64,000 nt of DNA from NCBI GenBank assembly GCA_963826145.1, contig CAWGVW010000001.1, positions 1,674,001-1,738,000 of the forward strand, given 5' to 3'. Below the pieces are notes generated by a model that saw only the letters and a program-made list of their open reading frames with translations, searched no databases and was not told where the DNA came from. The stretch comes from JBGPLJ01 sp963826145. GTDB taxonomy: Bacteria > Pseudomonadota > Gammaproteobacteria > Steroidobacterales > Steroidobacteraceae. Numbering within the stretch: position 1 is the stretch's first letter; each line of letters opens with the position of its first letter. This document shows, piece after piece, positions 8,898 through 16,581 of the stretch. A program made the position numbers and the translations under genes.

Positions 8898-9010
8898 GGC
8901 GGACCCGCGCCGGCACCTCTCCGGCACCCGATGTCGCCGCTGCCGCTGCTCCCTTCCGGGCCTGACGGGGTTCACGGCTTATCGTCGCGGAGAAACCGAC
9001 GCGAGCCGCC
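8898..9010 (-). ncRNA. ffs: Signal recognition particle RNA (4.5S type)
   Basis: The minus strand contains the diagnostic SRP RNA core GTCAGGCCCGGAAGGGAGCA, which includes the GGAA tetraloop and the Ffh-binding symmetric and asymmetric loops. The 5' end GGCGGCTCGCGTCGG pairs with the 3' end CCGGCGCGGGTCCGCC, giving a 113-nt hairpin like E. coli 4.5S RNA. It begins 7 nt after the encoded CCA of tRNA-Ser and ends 44 nt before dnaX, so it is probably cotranscribed with the tRNA and trimmed. Its protein partner gene ffh is at 43397-44752. Ends are set from pairing and may be off by a few bases. Confidence 0.93.
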
Positions 9011-9017
9011 ATTGACA

Positions 9018-9110
9018 TGGCGGAGAGAGTGGGATTCGAACCCACGAACACCCGTGAAGATGTTACTGGAATTCCAGTCCAGCGCCTTCGACCGCTCGGC
9101 CATCTCTCCG
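9018..9110 (-). tRNA. tRNA-Ser (anticodon GGA)
   Basis: The minus strand folds as a class II tRNA: acceptor CGGAGAG pairs with CTCTCCG. The anticodon stem CTGGA/TCCAG encloses the loop CTGGAAT with anticodon GGA. A long variable arm (AACATCTTCACGGGTGTT) and GTTCGAATC T loop follow, and CCA is encoded at 9020-9018. It reads UCC/UCU serine codons. Confidence 0.97.
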
Positions 9111-9147
9111 CTGCTTGAGCTGTCATCGAACCGCAGCGCGGTCGCGA

Positions 9148-9176
9148 AGCCTACCCGAGCCCCGAGCCCCGTACAA
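9148..9176 (-). promoter_or_regulatory. Possible sigma70 promoter for tRNA-Ser/ffs/dnaX
   Basis: On the minus strand TTGTAC (9176-9171) and TAGGCT (9153-9148) are separated by 17 nt, about 38 nt before the tRNA, and are followed by a GC-rich discriminator as seen at stable-RNA promoters. The -35 match is weak (3 of 6). Remaining bases of the 123-nt gap (9111-9233) show nothing else recognisable. Confidence 0.3.
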
Positions 9177-9233
9177 CGCGCAGGTCCGCCACGTTCGCCT
9201 GCTTTTCGCCCTGCCTGGCGTGCAGTGCCGGAA

Positions 9234-10184
9234 TCAGTGACGCCAGATGATGCCGAGCCTGATCTGATCCAGATCGGCTGCACCCGTCCCCTTGCTGAAG
9301 TCGAGCCAATGCCTTTCATAGCCGAACCGCATGCTGTAACGAGGCGAAAAGTCCCAGCGCAAACCGACGCCGGCCTGGTACGTGAAAGTATCGAATTTGC
9401 GCGTGTCCCGGTAGGCAGTGCAGATCTCGCCATACCACGGATCCCACCAGCAGCCGACGGACACCTGGCCGCTCGGAATATTGGAATCGAAGAAGGCCCA
9501 GCCGAGCCCCGCCGTCACGTATGGCGTGATGTTGCGGTCGAGAAAGTTGTAGTCGACGCTGATACGCGGAGTCCAGGCCTCGTAGTCTCCCTTGATATTG
9601 ATCGACGGTTTCTGCGGTACGTCACCGGATACGAGCGTTCCCGTGTAGCTTGAGTTCTGCCAAGCGAGGGCACCCTGCAATTCCAGCCGTGAATTGAAGC
9701 GGTAGCCGAAGGCAAGCGTCAGGCCCTCGTCGCTAGCGACGGACAGCGAGGAGCCACCTTCAAAAGACCAGTCGGCGGAGTTCAGGTACACGAAGTCGAG
9801 GCCGTACTCCCACCCGAGATCCCTGATGCTCGACTTCGGCGCCAATAGCGGTTCACCCGTCTCCTGACCGCTTGCCGCCGTGTTGCCTTGCTGGCCCTCG
9901 CTCTGGGCATCAGGCTGCCCAGCGAGGTCGGTCCGATAGCGGGGCGGTTCATCAAGGCAGCCACCTGATTGCGAACGCGGTGCCTCGGGAGTCGTGACCT
10001 CGGGGACGACGAGCGCATCGCGTGTGTCCGGAGCGTCGAAGCCGGTGGGCACTTTCAGGCGCGCGATCGACTGACTCGACTCGTAGGCTTGCGGCTTCTC
10101 GCAGTCATTGTCCGGACGCGTCAGACCGCAGCCCGCACTGAGTGCGGCGCAGACAATCGTCACGAGCATCAACAATCGCTTCAT
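9234..10184 (-). CDS. Lipoprotein with BamC-like N-terminus and outer-membrane beta-barrel domain
   Basis: A 316-aa protein in the position bamC (nlpB) occupies after dapA. It has a lipoprotein signal with lipobox LSAGC (Cys19). Residues about 27-80 (YESSQSIARLKVPTGFDAPD and following) resemble the unstructured N-terminus of BamC, which binds BamD. The Gln/Gly/Ser-rich stretch 80-115 looks like a linker. From about residue 122 the sequence changes to alternating strands typical of OmpW/opacity-type 8-stranded barrels: YGLDFVYL, LTLAFGYRF, PRISVDYNFLD, PYVTAGLGWAF, YQAGVGLRWDF, MRFGYERHWLDF, with a terminal IRLGIIWRH. The two helix-grip domains of true BamC are absent. SD GAGGTAG precedes the ATG. 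Function is unknown. Confidence 0.75.
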   Translation of the reverse strand: MKRLLMLVTIVCAALSAGCGLTRPDNDCEKPQAYESSQSIARLKVPTGFDAPDTRDALVVPEVTTPEAPRSQSGGCLDEPPRYRTDLAGQPDAQSEGQQGNTAASGQETGEPLLAPKSSIRDLGWEYGLDFVYLNSADWSFEGGSSLSVASDEGLTLAFGYRFNSRLELQGALAWQNSSYTGTLVSGDVPQKPSINIKGDYEAWTPRISVDYNFLDRNITPYVTAGLGWAFFDSNIPSGQVSVGCWWDPWYGEICTAYRDTRKFDTFTYQAGVGLRWDFSPRYSMRFGYERHWLDFSKGTGAADLDQIRLGIIWRH

Positions 10185-10194
10185 CCAGCTACCT

Positions 10195-11073
10195 CTATTT
10201 CAGCGCGCCTGCGCGCCGCATCGCAGCCCGCACCGCCGCGTGGTATTCGGGCGCAAGTGGAGTGAGGGGCAGGCGCAAACCGCGGCCGATCATACCCATT
10301 TCCGCCAGCGCCCATTTGACCGGAATCGGATTCGCCTCGAGAAAGAGCTTCGAATGCAGGTCGGCGAGCATCCCGTCGATGCTCTCGGCATGCGCCTCAT
10401 CGCCGCCCGTTGCGGCCGCACACATCTCGCGCATTGCGCGCGGCACCACGTTCGCCGTAACTGAAATCACGCCACGCGCGCCGGCCAGCATGCACTGGCG
10501 CGCGATCGAGTCCTCTCCGGCGATCACCTCAAAACCCTCGCGGCAGCGCTCCAGGATGTCGCGAACCCGGCCAACCTGGCCGGCGGCTTCCTTGATCGCA
10601 ACGATCCGGGGATGTGCGGCGAGCCGGGCAACCGTGGCTGGCATCAAGTCCACTGCGGTACGACTCGGCACGTTGTAAAGAATGACCGGTGTGCGGGAAG
10701 CCTCTGCCGCTGCCATGAAATGTCGATAGAGGCCCTCTTGGGACGGGCGATTGTAATAAGGAGTCACGATGAGCACGCCGGCGACGCCAAGGCCGGAAAG
10801 CGCTCGCGTTCGTTCCACGGTAGTGGCCGTTGAATTCGTGCCAGTCCCAACAATGACCGGAATACGGCCTGCGACGGCCTCGACCGCCTGTTCGGCGAGC
10901 CCGGCGACCTCGGCTGCGGTTAGAGTTGGAGACTCGCCGGTGGTTCCGGCCACGATAATCGCATCGGTCCCCTCGGCGACGTGCCATTCGACGAGGCGCC
11001 GCCAAGCGGCCGCGTCGATGCCGCCGTCGTCGGTCATCGGAGTGATGACCGCGACCATGCTGCCGGAAAACAT
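10195..11073 (-). CDS. dapA: 4-hydroxy-tetrahydrodipicolinate synthase
   Basis: Condenses pyruvate with aspartate semialdehyde in lysine/diaminopimelate synthesis. 292 aa TIM barrel with GTTGESPTL (43-51), Tyr133 in LYNVPSRT, Arg138 and Schiff-base Lys161 in VAIKEAAG. ATG at 11073 has GGGAGG six nt upstream, which is itself one arm of a hairpin (see 11080-11096). Followed after 10 nt by the BamC-like lipoprotein gene, the same order as dapA-bamC in enterobacteria; divergent from the GcvR-like gene. Confidence 0.97.
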   Translation of the reverse strand: MFSGSMVAVITPMTDDGGIDAAAWRRLVEWHVAEGTDAIIVAGTTGESPTLTAAEVAGLAEQAVEAVAGRIPVIVGTGTNSTATTVERTRALSGLGVAGVLIVTPYYNRPSQEGLYRHFMAAAEASRTPVILYNVPSRTAVDLMPATVARLAAHPRIVAIKEAAGQVGRVRDILERCREGFEVIAGEDSIARQCMLAGARGVISVTANVVPRAMREMCAAATGGDEAHAESIDGMLADLHSKLFLEANPIPVKWALAEMGMIGRGLRLPLTPLAPEYHAAVRAAMRRAGALK

Positions 11074-11079
11074 GCTGAT

Positions 11080-11096
11080 CCTCCCTTCGGGGGAGG
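11080..11096 (-). promoter_or_regulatory. Hairpin covering the dapA Shine-Dalgarno
   Basis: On the dapA strand CCTCCC-CCGAA-GGGAGG forms a perfect 6-bp stem whose 3' arm is the ribosome-binding site, 6 nt before the ATG. Seen directly in sequence; a role in limiting dapA translation is inference. Confidence 0.45.
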
Positions 11097-11145
11097 CGCG
11101 ATGTTACGGACGCGTTGCCGGCCCCGCAAGCGACCGCCAATGGCG

Positions 11146-11174
11146 TTCCCACGCTTGGGCCCAGCCGGTACACT
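11146..11174 (+). promoter_or_regulatory. Possible promoter of the GcvR-like gene
   Basis: TTCCCA (11146-11151) and TACACT (11169-11174) with 17-nt spacing lie just before the ATG at 11195. Each box is a 4-5 of 6 match to sigma70. The predicted leader would be only about 15 nt. Confidence 0.35.
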
Positions 11175-11194
11175 TCAGGCCGACAGCTCACCCC

Positions 11195-11746
11195 ATGACC
11201 GCTCCCGACCATTTAATGAAGCAGCACCTGGCGATCTCCGCGATCGGGAGCGATCGCACGGGCATGGTTCACGATTTGACCCGTGTCGTCGCGGATTGCG
11301 GGGGCAACATCGCCGAGAGCCGCATGACGGCGCTCGGTGCGGAATTCGCCATGCTGGTGCTGGTGACCGGCAACTGGCACACCGTGGCTCGGCTCGAGAC
11401 GGAGCTGAAGCGCCTCGCCGAAACGTCCGGCCTTGCGATCAATGTGCGCCGTACCGAGCAGCGAAGCAGCCGCGCGGACATGCTCCCGTATTCGGTCGAT
11501 GTCGTGTGCCTCGACCAGACCGGGATCGTTTCGGGACTTTCCGGTTTCTTCTCGACGCGCACCATCGACATCGCAGAGCTTTCGACGCGAGCCTATGCGG
11601 CCGCGCATACCGGCGCGCCAATGTTCTCCATCCAGATGATCGTCAACGTGCCCAGCCGCATCCAGGTAGCCAGCCTGCGCGAGGAGTTCATGGACTTCTG
11701 CGACCGCATGAATCTCGACGCGATTCTGGAACCCGTCAAAAGCTGA
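11195..11746 (+). CDS. Glycine cleavage system transcriptional repressor-like ACT protein
   Basis: 183-aa cytosolic protein with two ACT domains, the GcvR layout. The first has AISAIGSDRTGMVHDLTRVV and GGNIAESRMTALGAEFAML; the second has VVCLDQTGIVSGLSGFF and IDIAELSTRAY. In E. coli GcvR binds GcvA and senses glycine, but proteins next to bcp in other genomes are annotated only as GcvR-like, so target genes are uncertain. A second ATG at 11216 would give 176 aa and a start closer to the ACT domain. Followed 21 nt later by the peroxiredoxin gene, as in E. coli gcvR-bcp. Confidence 0.88.
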   Translation: MTAPDHLMKQHLAISAIGSDRTGMVHDLTRVVADCGGNIAESRMTALGAEFAMLVLVTGNWHTVARLETELKRLAETSGLAINVRRTEQRSSRADMLPYSVDVVCLDQTGIVSGLSGFFSTRTIDIAELSTRAYAAAHTGAPMFSIQMIVNVPSRIQVASLREEFMDFCDRMNLDAILEPVKS

Positions 11747-11767
11747 GCAGACCGCAGGAAATCATCC

Positions 11768-12235
11768 GTGGCGAAAGTCGCTGTCGGCAGGAAACTCCCG
11801 GATTTCTCGATCCCTTCGACCGACGGCGGCGCCTGGCGTCCGGCGGACGCAGCCGGCAAGAAGCTCGTGATCTACTTCTATCCGCGGGACAACACGCCCG
11901 GCTGCACGAAGGAAGGCGAGGACTTCCGTGATTTGTCGGCGGACTTTCGCAAGGCTGGCACGGTTATTCTCGGCGTCTCGCCTGACAGTCTCGAGTCGCA
12001 CGCGAAATTCCGCACCAAGATGAAATTCCCGTTCGACCTCTTGAGCGACCCCGACCGCAAGATCTGCGGCCTCTTCGACGTGATCCAGGAGAAGAGCATG
12101 TACGGTCGCAAGTTCATGGGCGTCGAGCGCAGCACTTTCCTTGTCGATGCGACCGGCATCGTGCGCGAAGAATGGCGCAAAGTGAAAGTGACCGGCCACG
12201 CCCGGGCCGTCCTCGAAGCGGCCCGCAAACTCTGA
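11768..12235 (+). CDS. bcp: Thioredoxin-dependent peroxiredoxin (BCP/PrxQ)
   Basis: Reduces hydroperoxides. 155 aa, GTG start. Peroxidatic Cys46 lies in YPRDNTPGCTKEGEDFRD. The resolving cysteine found five residues later in E. coli BCP is Glu51 here; the only other cysteine is Cys100 (RKICGLFD). The enzyme would therefore work as a 1-Cys type or with an unusual partner. Tandem with the GcvR-like gene; a long inverted repeat follows. Confidence 0.93.
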   Translation: MAKVAVGRKLPDFSIPSTDGGAWRPADAAGKKLVIYFYPRDNTPGCTKEGEDFRDLSADFRKAGTVILGVSPDSLESHAKFRTKMKFPFDLLSDPDRKICGLFDVIQEKSMYGRKFMGVERSTFLVDATGIVREEWRKVKVTGHARAVLEAARKL

Positions 12236-12261
12236 TGACAGTACAGCGCCAGAGACTTGCG

Positions 12262-12378
12262 GGAGACGCTCGGACGGGAAGGTCCTTTCAGGATCGTAAA
12301 AAACAGGATGTTTTTTCCGAAGCCTACAGGGATGTATTCACGGCGGTCCTGAAAGGACCTTCCCGTCCGAGTGTCTCC
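12262..12378. repeat. Long intergenic inverted repeat with nested hairpin
   Basis: Two 32-nt arms, 12262-12293 and 12347-12378, are reverse complements with a single mismatch (T at 12372 for C). The 53-nt centre contains a smaller hairpin, AAAAAAC-AGGAT-GTTTTTT at 12298-12316, followed by CCTACAGGGATGTATTCACG. This centre resembles interspersed palindromic elements I associate with gammaproteobacterial intergenic regions, but I cannot confirm copies elsewhere. It fills the gap between bcp and the PhoH gene and could attenuate transcription. No run of T follows the outer stem. Confidence 0.85.
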
Positions 12379-12386
12379 AACAACCA

Positions 12387-13805
12387 GTGACAGGCAAGCC
12401 CAAAAAGGAGCAGCGGCGGATCTTCGTGCTCGACACGAACGTGCTCATGCACGACCCGGCGGCGATCTTTCGCTTCGAGGAGCACGATATCTATCTGCCG
12501 ATGGTCGTGCTCGAAGAACTCGATGCCGGCAAGAAAGGCCTCACCGAATCCGCGCGCAACGTCCGTCAGGTCAGCCGCTTCCTCGATGAGCTGATGCACG
12601 GCGCCGCCAAGGAGCATATCGACCGTGGGCTCGAACTGCCCTCGGGACGCCAGGGGAATCACGGCAAGAAGCCATCGACCGGGCGACTTTTCTTCCAGAC
12701 TCGTCACCTCGACAGTGGCCTGCCTCCGTCGCTCCCGGCCCAGGGGCCGGACAACGCGATTCTCGGCTATACCGTCGCACTTGCCGGTGAGCATGCGGAT
12801 GCGCGCATCACGCTGGTGTCGAAGGACATCAATCTGCGCATTAAAGCTGCCATCGTTGGCATTCACGCTGAGGACTACTACAGCGACAAGACCATCGAGG
12901 ACGCGGATCTGCTTTCTACCGGGACGCAGGCATTGCCTGCGGACTTCTGGGAAAAGCAGGGGCCGAAACTCGAATCCTGGCAGGACCACGCCCGCACCTT
13001 CTACCGCATCCACGGCGCCGTTACACGCGAGTGGTATCCGAACGAATTCGTATTCCAGGCGGCGGAGCATGGCATCGAGGCCATTGTCCGCAAGATGGAG
13101 GACGATTCGGCAGTGCTCGAGATTACGCAGGACTACCGCAATGAGCGGCGCGGCGTCTGGGGCATCACCGCCCGCAACCGCGAGCAGAACTTCGCGCTCA
13201 ATCTGCTGATGGACCCCGACATCGAGTTCGTGACGATTCTCGGACCCGCGGGCACCGGCAAGACGCTGCTCGCGCTGGCGGCCGGCCTCGCGCAGACGCT
13301 CGAAGGCAACCGCTACAGCGAAATCATCATGACGCGCGTGACGATTCCGCTTGGCGAGGACATCGGCTTTCTGCCCGGCACCGAAGAAGAAAAGATGGAG
13401 CCCTGGATGGGCGCCCTCATGGACAACCTCGAGGTACTGACGCAAAGCCAGGAGGGTGGCAACTGGGGTCGCGCCGCGACCAACGATCTGCTGCGCAACC
13501 GCATCAAGATCCGCTCGCTCAATTTCATGCGCGGGCGCACGTTCCTCAACCGCTACATCATCGTCGACGAGGCGCAGAATCTGACGCCGAAGCAGATGAA
13601 AGCGATCGTGACGCGGGCGGGGCCCGGCACGAAGATGCTCTGCCTCGGCAACATCGCGCAGATAGACACGCCCTACCTGACGGAAACGACCACGGGACTC
13701 ACCTATGTCGTCAATCGATTCCGGGGCTGGCCGCACTCGGGCCATGTGACGCTGGCGCGTGGCGAGCGCTCGCGACTTGCGGACTACGCTTCGGATATCC
13801 TGTAA
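12387..13805 (+). CDS. PIN-domain/PhoH-type ATPase
   Basis: 472-aa fusion of an N-terminal PIN nuclease-like domain (FVLDTNVLMHDP from residue 13, acidic Asp16) with a PhoH-like P-loop ATPase. Walker A GPAGTGKT is near residue 286 and Walker B IIVDEAQNLT near 391. This is the YlaK/PhoH2-like arrangement, linked in the literature to RNA unwinding and cleavage. GTG start at 12387, 9 nt after the inverted repeat. Despite the name, a phosphate-starvation role is not implied. Confidence 0.92.
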   Translation: MTGKPKKEQRRIFVLDTNVLMHDPAAIFRFEEHDIYLPMVVLEELDAGKKGLTESARNVRQVSRFLDELMHGAAKEHIDRGLELPSGRQGNHGKKPSTGRLFFQTRHLDSGLPPSLPAQGPDNAILGYTVALAGEHADARITLVSKDINLRIKAAIVGIHAEDYYSDKTIEDADLLSTGTQALPADFWEKQGPKLESWQDHARTFYRIHGAVTREWYPNEFVFQAAEHGIEAIVRKMEDDSAVLEITQDYRNERRGVWGITARNREQNFALNLLMDPDIEFVTILGPAGTGKTLLALAAGLAQTLEGNRYSEIIMTRVTIPLGEDIGFLPGTEEEKMEPWMGALMDNLEVLTQSQEGGNWGRAATNDLLRNRIKIRSLNFMRGRTFLNRYIIVDEAQNLTPKQMKAIVTRAGPGTKMLCLGNIAQIDTPYLTETTTGLTYVVNRFRGWPHSGHVTLARGERSRLADYASDIL

Positions 13806-13907
13806 GGACTGCGGCGGCCGGCTCGCGAACTATTGAGGGAGGTCCCGGTCGAACCCGCCGCAACCCCCTACGCAACCTGCAATAGCATCTGAAATTCCGG
13901 ATCCGCC

Positions 13908-15422
13908 TTGGCACGCTTTCCCGCAACTCTCGTTACCCTGCTCGTCGCAGCGTCGCTCGCAGTGCTGAGTCTTGCCGCGAGCGCAGGACCCGGCGATGAC
14001 CTTCCCGACATCGGGACACCCGCCGACACCGCGCTCACGCAGAACGACGAATACCAGATCGGCCTCATGGTGATCAAAGGTCTGCGCGACGCGGGCCAGA
14101 TCCTCGAGGATCCGGAATCGACCGAGTACCTGCAGAGCATCGGCTCGCGGCTCGCAACGCATGCAACCGAAGGCCACGTTCCGTTTCAGTTCTTCGTCGT
14201 CAGGGACCGGACGATCAACGCCTTCGCGCTGCCGGGCGGCTTCGTCTGCGTGAATTCCGGTCTTATTCTCGCGACCGCCAACGAGAGCGAACTCGCCGGC
14301 GTGATGGCGCACGAAATCGCGCACGTCACGCAACGCCATATTGCGCGCGGCGTACGCGCGCAAAGCAGGTCCGGGATGGCGTCGGCGGCGGCATTGCTCG
14401 CCGCCATCCTCATTGGAGCCGCAACCGGCAGCGCCGACGCGGCCCAGGCCGGAATGGTGATCGCCCAAGGTGCCGCCGTCCAGTCGCAGCTCAATTTCTC
14501 GCGCGCGGCGGAGTACGAGGCTGACCGAGTCGGAATCGCGTACATGGGTGCGGCGGGTTTCGACGCCCGCGCCATGCCCGCATTTTTCGATACGCTCAAT
14601 CGCAAGAACGGCGGGCCGGGACGCGTGCCCGAATTTCTGCAGGACCATCCTGTTACGAGCAATCGCATCGCCGAAGCCAAGAATCGCGCGGAACAGATGC
14701 CGAAGATCACGGCGACGGACAGCGTCAGTTTCGCGCTGGTGCGTGAGCGGTTGCGCATACTTTCCCTCGATGACGGCGGCGATCCGGTGGAAAGCTACCG
14801 GCGCGCGGCGATCAGCGCGAATGCACCGGCGGACGCGCGCCAGTACGGCGACGCCCTCGCCCGCGTCGCCGCCGGCCATGCGGATACGGCAACGGTGGAA
14901 CTTGCCGAGCTGATCAAGCGCCACGACGACGTGATTCTCTACCGGGCGGCTTATGGCCAGGCGCTCGCGAAATCGGGAGACGTACCGCACGCGCTCATGA
15001 GTTTCGAAGCGGCGATGGCTCTTTTCCCACGCAACGTCCCGCTGACCGTGCGCTATGCCGAGACGCTGCTCGACGCGGACCAGGCGGACAAGGCGCATCA
15101 CGTGTTGCTCGACCTCTTCAACGTCGTCGCACCGACCCCGGACCAGATCCGGCTGACGGCGCTTGCTGCGAACAGCGCGGGCGACGTCGCGGATGCCTAC
15201 TTCTACATGTCGGAGTACCACATCGTCGGCGGCGATCTCGCGCTCGCGGCCGGCCAGCTGGAGATGGCCCTCGCAGTTCCCGGTCTCTCGCAGATCCAGC
15301 GCGCCCGATTCCAGGCGCGGCTTGATCAGATCCGCGAAGTACTGCCAAGGAACCAGCGCGTGAAATACGGCGAGCCGGCACCGCCGCCGCAGGATCCACC
15401 ACCGGGTTCCGGTCCCGGTTAG
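13908..15422 (+). CDS. bepA: Periplasmic M48 metalloprotease/chaperone BepA-like with TPR region
   Basis: 504 aa: signal peptide (1-26, cleavage after SLAASA), zinc motif HEIAH at 135-139 and third ligand Glu204 in AAEYEADRVG. A helical TPR-like region runs from about 290 to the Pro-rich tail (PPPQDPPPGSGPG). BepA (YfgC) assists outer-membrane protein assembly with Bam and degrades stalled LptD. The start is TTG at 13908, needed to keep the signal peptide; no good Shine-Dalgarno is visible, so the exact start is less certain. The next gene encodes the outer-membrane lipoprotein MlaA. Confidence 0.9.
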   Translation: MARFPATLVTLLVAASLAVLSLAASAGPGDDLPDIGTPADTALTQNDEYQIGLMVIKGLRDAGQILEDPESTEYLQSIGSRLATHATEGHVPFQFFVVRDRTINAFALPGGFVCVNSGLILATANESELAGVMAHEIAHVTQRHIARGVRAQSRSGMASAAALLAAILIGAATGSADAAQAGMVIAQGAAVQSQLNFSRAAEYEADRVGIAYMGAAGFDARAMPAFFDTLNRKNGGPGRVPEFLQDHPVTSNRIAEAKNRAEQMPKITATDSVSFALVRERLRILSLDDGGDPVESYRRAAISANAPADARQYGDALARVAAGHADTATVELAELIKRHDDVILYRAAYGQALAKSGDVPHALMSFEAAMALFPRNVPLTVRYAETLLDADQADKAHHVLLDLFNVVAPTPDQIRLTALAANSAGDVADAYFYMSEYHIVGGDLALAAGQLEMALAVPGLSQIQRARFQARLDQIREVLPRNQRVKYGEPAPPPQDPPPGSGPG

Positions 15423-15467
15423 AATATCGACGCCCCGTATCCGGGGATCATCACGGAGTGTCGCTGC

Positions 15468-16244
15468 ATGCTGTTCACCGCCCTGCGATCGCTAGGCGAT
15501 CGCCGCGGAATCGCCCTGATCGTTATCCTGCTGCTCACTGGATGCGCCGCCGCACCGGGCAAGCGCGATCCTCACGATCCCTGGGAGCGCATGAACCGGG
15601 CTACCTACAAGTTCAACGACACGATGGATCGCGCTTTCATCAAGCCAGTCGCGGTGGGTTACAAGAAGGCCGTCCCGCGGCCAGTGCGCATCGGTATCGG
15701 CAATTTCCTCGGCAATCTCGGTTACACGCGCACAATGCTGAACGACCTGCTGCAGGCCAAGTTCAAGGCGCTCGGGAGTGACACGGCGCGCTTCGTCCTC
15801 AACTCGACGGTGGGCATCGCAGGCATCCTGGATCCCGCGAGCGATGCGGGCCTGCCGAGGAATGACGAGGACTTCGGCCAGACGCTCGGCCGCTGGGGCG
15901 TGCACCCTGGGCCTTACTTGATGCTGCCGTTCCTCGGTCCCTCGACTGTGCGGGATACCGTCGGCATCTACCCCGACTGGAAAGCGGATCTCAAGGAGAA
16001 CGCCAAAGATCCGTGGGTGGATTTCACGCTGCTGGCCGTCGCGCTCCTCGGCCGGCGTGTCGAACTACTGAATGTCGAAGACACCTACAAGAATGCGTAT
16101 GACCCGTACGTCTTCATCCGCAACGCATTCCTGCAGCACCGGGAATACCAGGTGCGGGATGGCGACGTACCCGAGGAGCCGACGGACGAAGTGCCCATCG
16201 AGGAAGACGACGCTACGCAGCCGGAGACGCCACAGCAACCGTAG
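15468..16244 (+). CDS. mlaA: Phospholipid-binding lipoprotein MlaA
   Basis: Outer-membrane component that removes mislocalised phospholipids from the outer leaflet. 258 aa, lipobox LLTGC (Cys26), then the family core HDPWERMNRATYKFNDTMDR and FLGNLGYTRTMLNDLLQAKF. The acidic C-terminal tail is low complexity. GGAG lies 9 nt before the ATG, and a short CCCCG/CGGGG hairpin sits in the 45-nt gap after bepA. Its last 32 nt overlap the end of mlaB on the other strand, so the two halves of the Mla system face each other. Confidence 0.95.
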   Translation: MLFTALRSLGDRRGIALIVILLLTGCAAAPGKRDPHDPWERMNRATYKFNDTMDRAFIKPVAVGYKKAVPRPVRIGIGNFLGNLGYTRTMLNDLLQAKFKALGSDTARFVLNSTVGIAGILDPASDAGLPRNDEDFGQTLGRWGVHPGPYLMLPFLGPSTVRDTVGIYPDWKADLKENAKDPWVDFTLLAVALLGRRVELLNVEDTYKNAYDPYVFIRNAFLQHREYQVRDGDVPEEPTDEVPIEEDDATQPETPQQP

Positions 16245-16581
16245 GTCCGCCAACCGGACCTGTCCAGCGCTCACCGGCGTGCAGAAGATCCGTCACTTCG
16301 CTGATGCGCGCGATCGCGAGAATCGGTTTCGGAATGTCGAAGTAGCGGATCTCGCGGCGATAGTGCTTCGCCCAGTTGATCCATTCGAGGAGCAGCGCTA
16401 GACCCGCGCTGTCGCCATGCGTGACACCGGAGAGATCGATCTTGAGGACGGCGTGATCGGCAAACGCGGGCTTGCTCGCGGCGAGGATTGCCTTCGCCGT
16501 AGTGAAACCGAGCGTGCCGCGCAGGGCAAAGCGGCCCCCGCCGAGATCCACAAGCTCGAAATTGGCCGCGCCTTGCTTCAC
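16213..16581 (-). CDS. mlaB: STAS-domain protein MlaB
   Basis: Cytosolic 122-aa STAS protein that stabilises the MlaFE ATPase-permease complex. The signature KIDLSGVTHGDSAGLALLLEW is visible (minus a residue at either side of the DSAG phosphorylatable-type loop it matches other MlaB). GTG start overlaps the mlaC stop (GTGA). Last gene of mlaFEDCB. Confidence 0.88.
   Translation of the reverse strand: MKQGAANFELVDLGGGRFALRGTLGFTTAKAILAASKPAFADHAVLKIDLSGVTHGDSAGLALLLEWINWAKHYRREIRYFDIPKPILAIARISEVTDLLHAGERWTGPVGGPTVAVASPAA

Noticed and set aside
8854..9126. N-terminal extension of dnaX through tRNA-Ser and the SRP RNA
   Set aside because: The frame is open only by chance in GC-rich DNA; the translated part matches no clamp-loader sequence, and two RNA genes occupy it.
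12262..12378. Rho-independent terminator of bcp
   Set aside because: Arms are far longer than a terminator stem and no T tract follows; the internal T6 is inside the loop. Kept as a repeat element instead.
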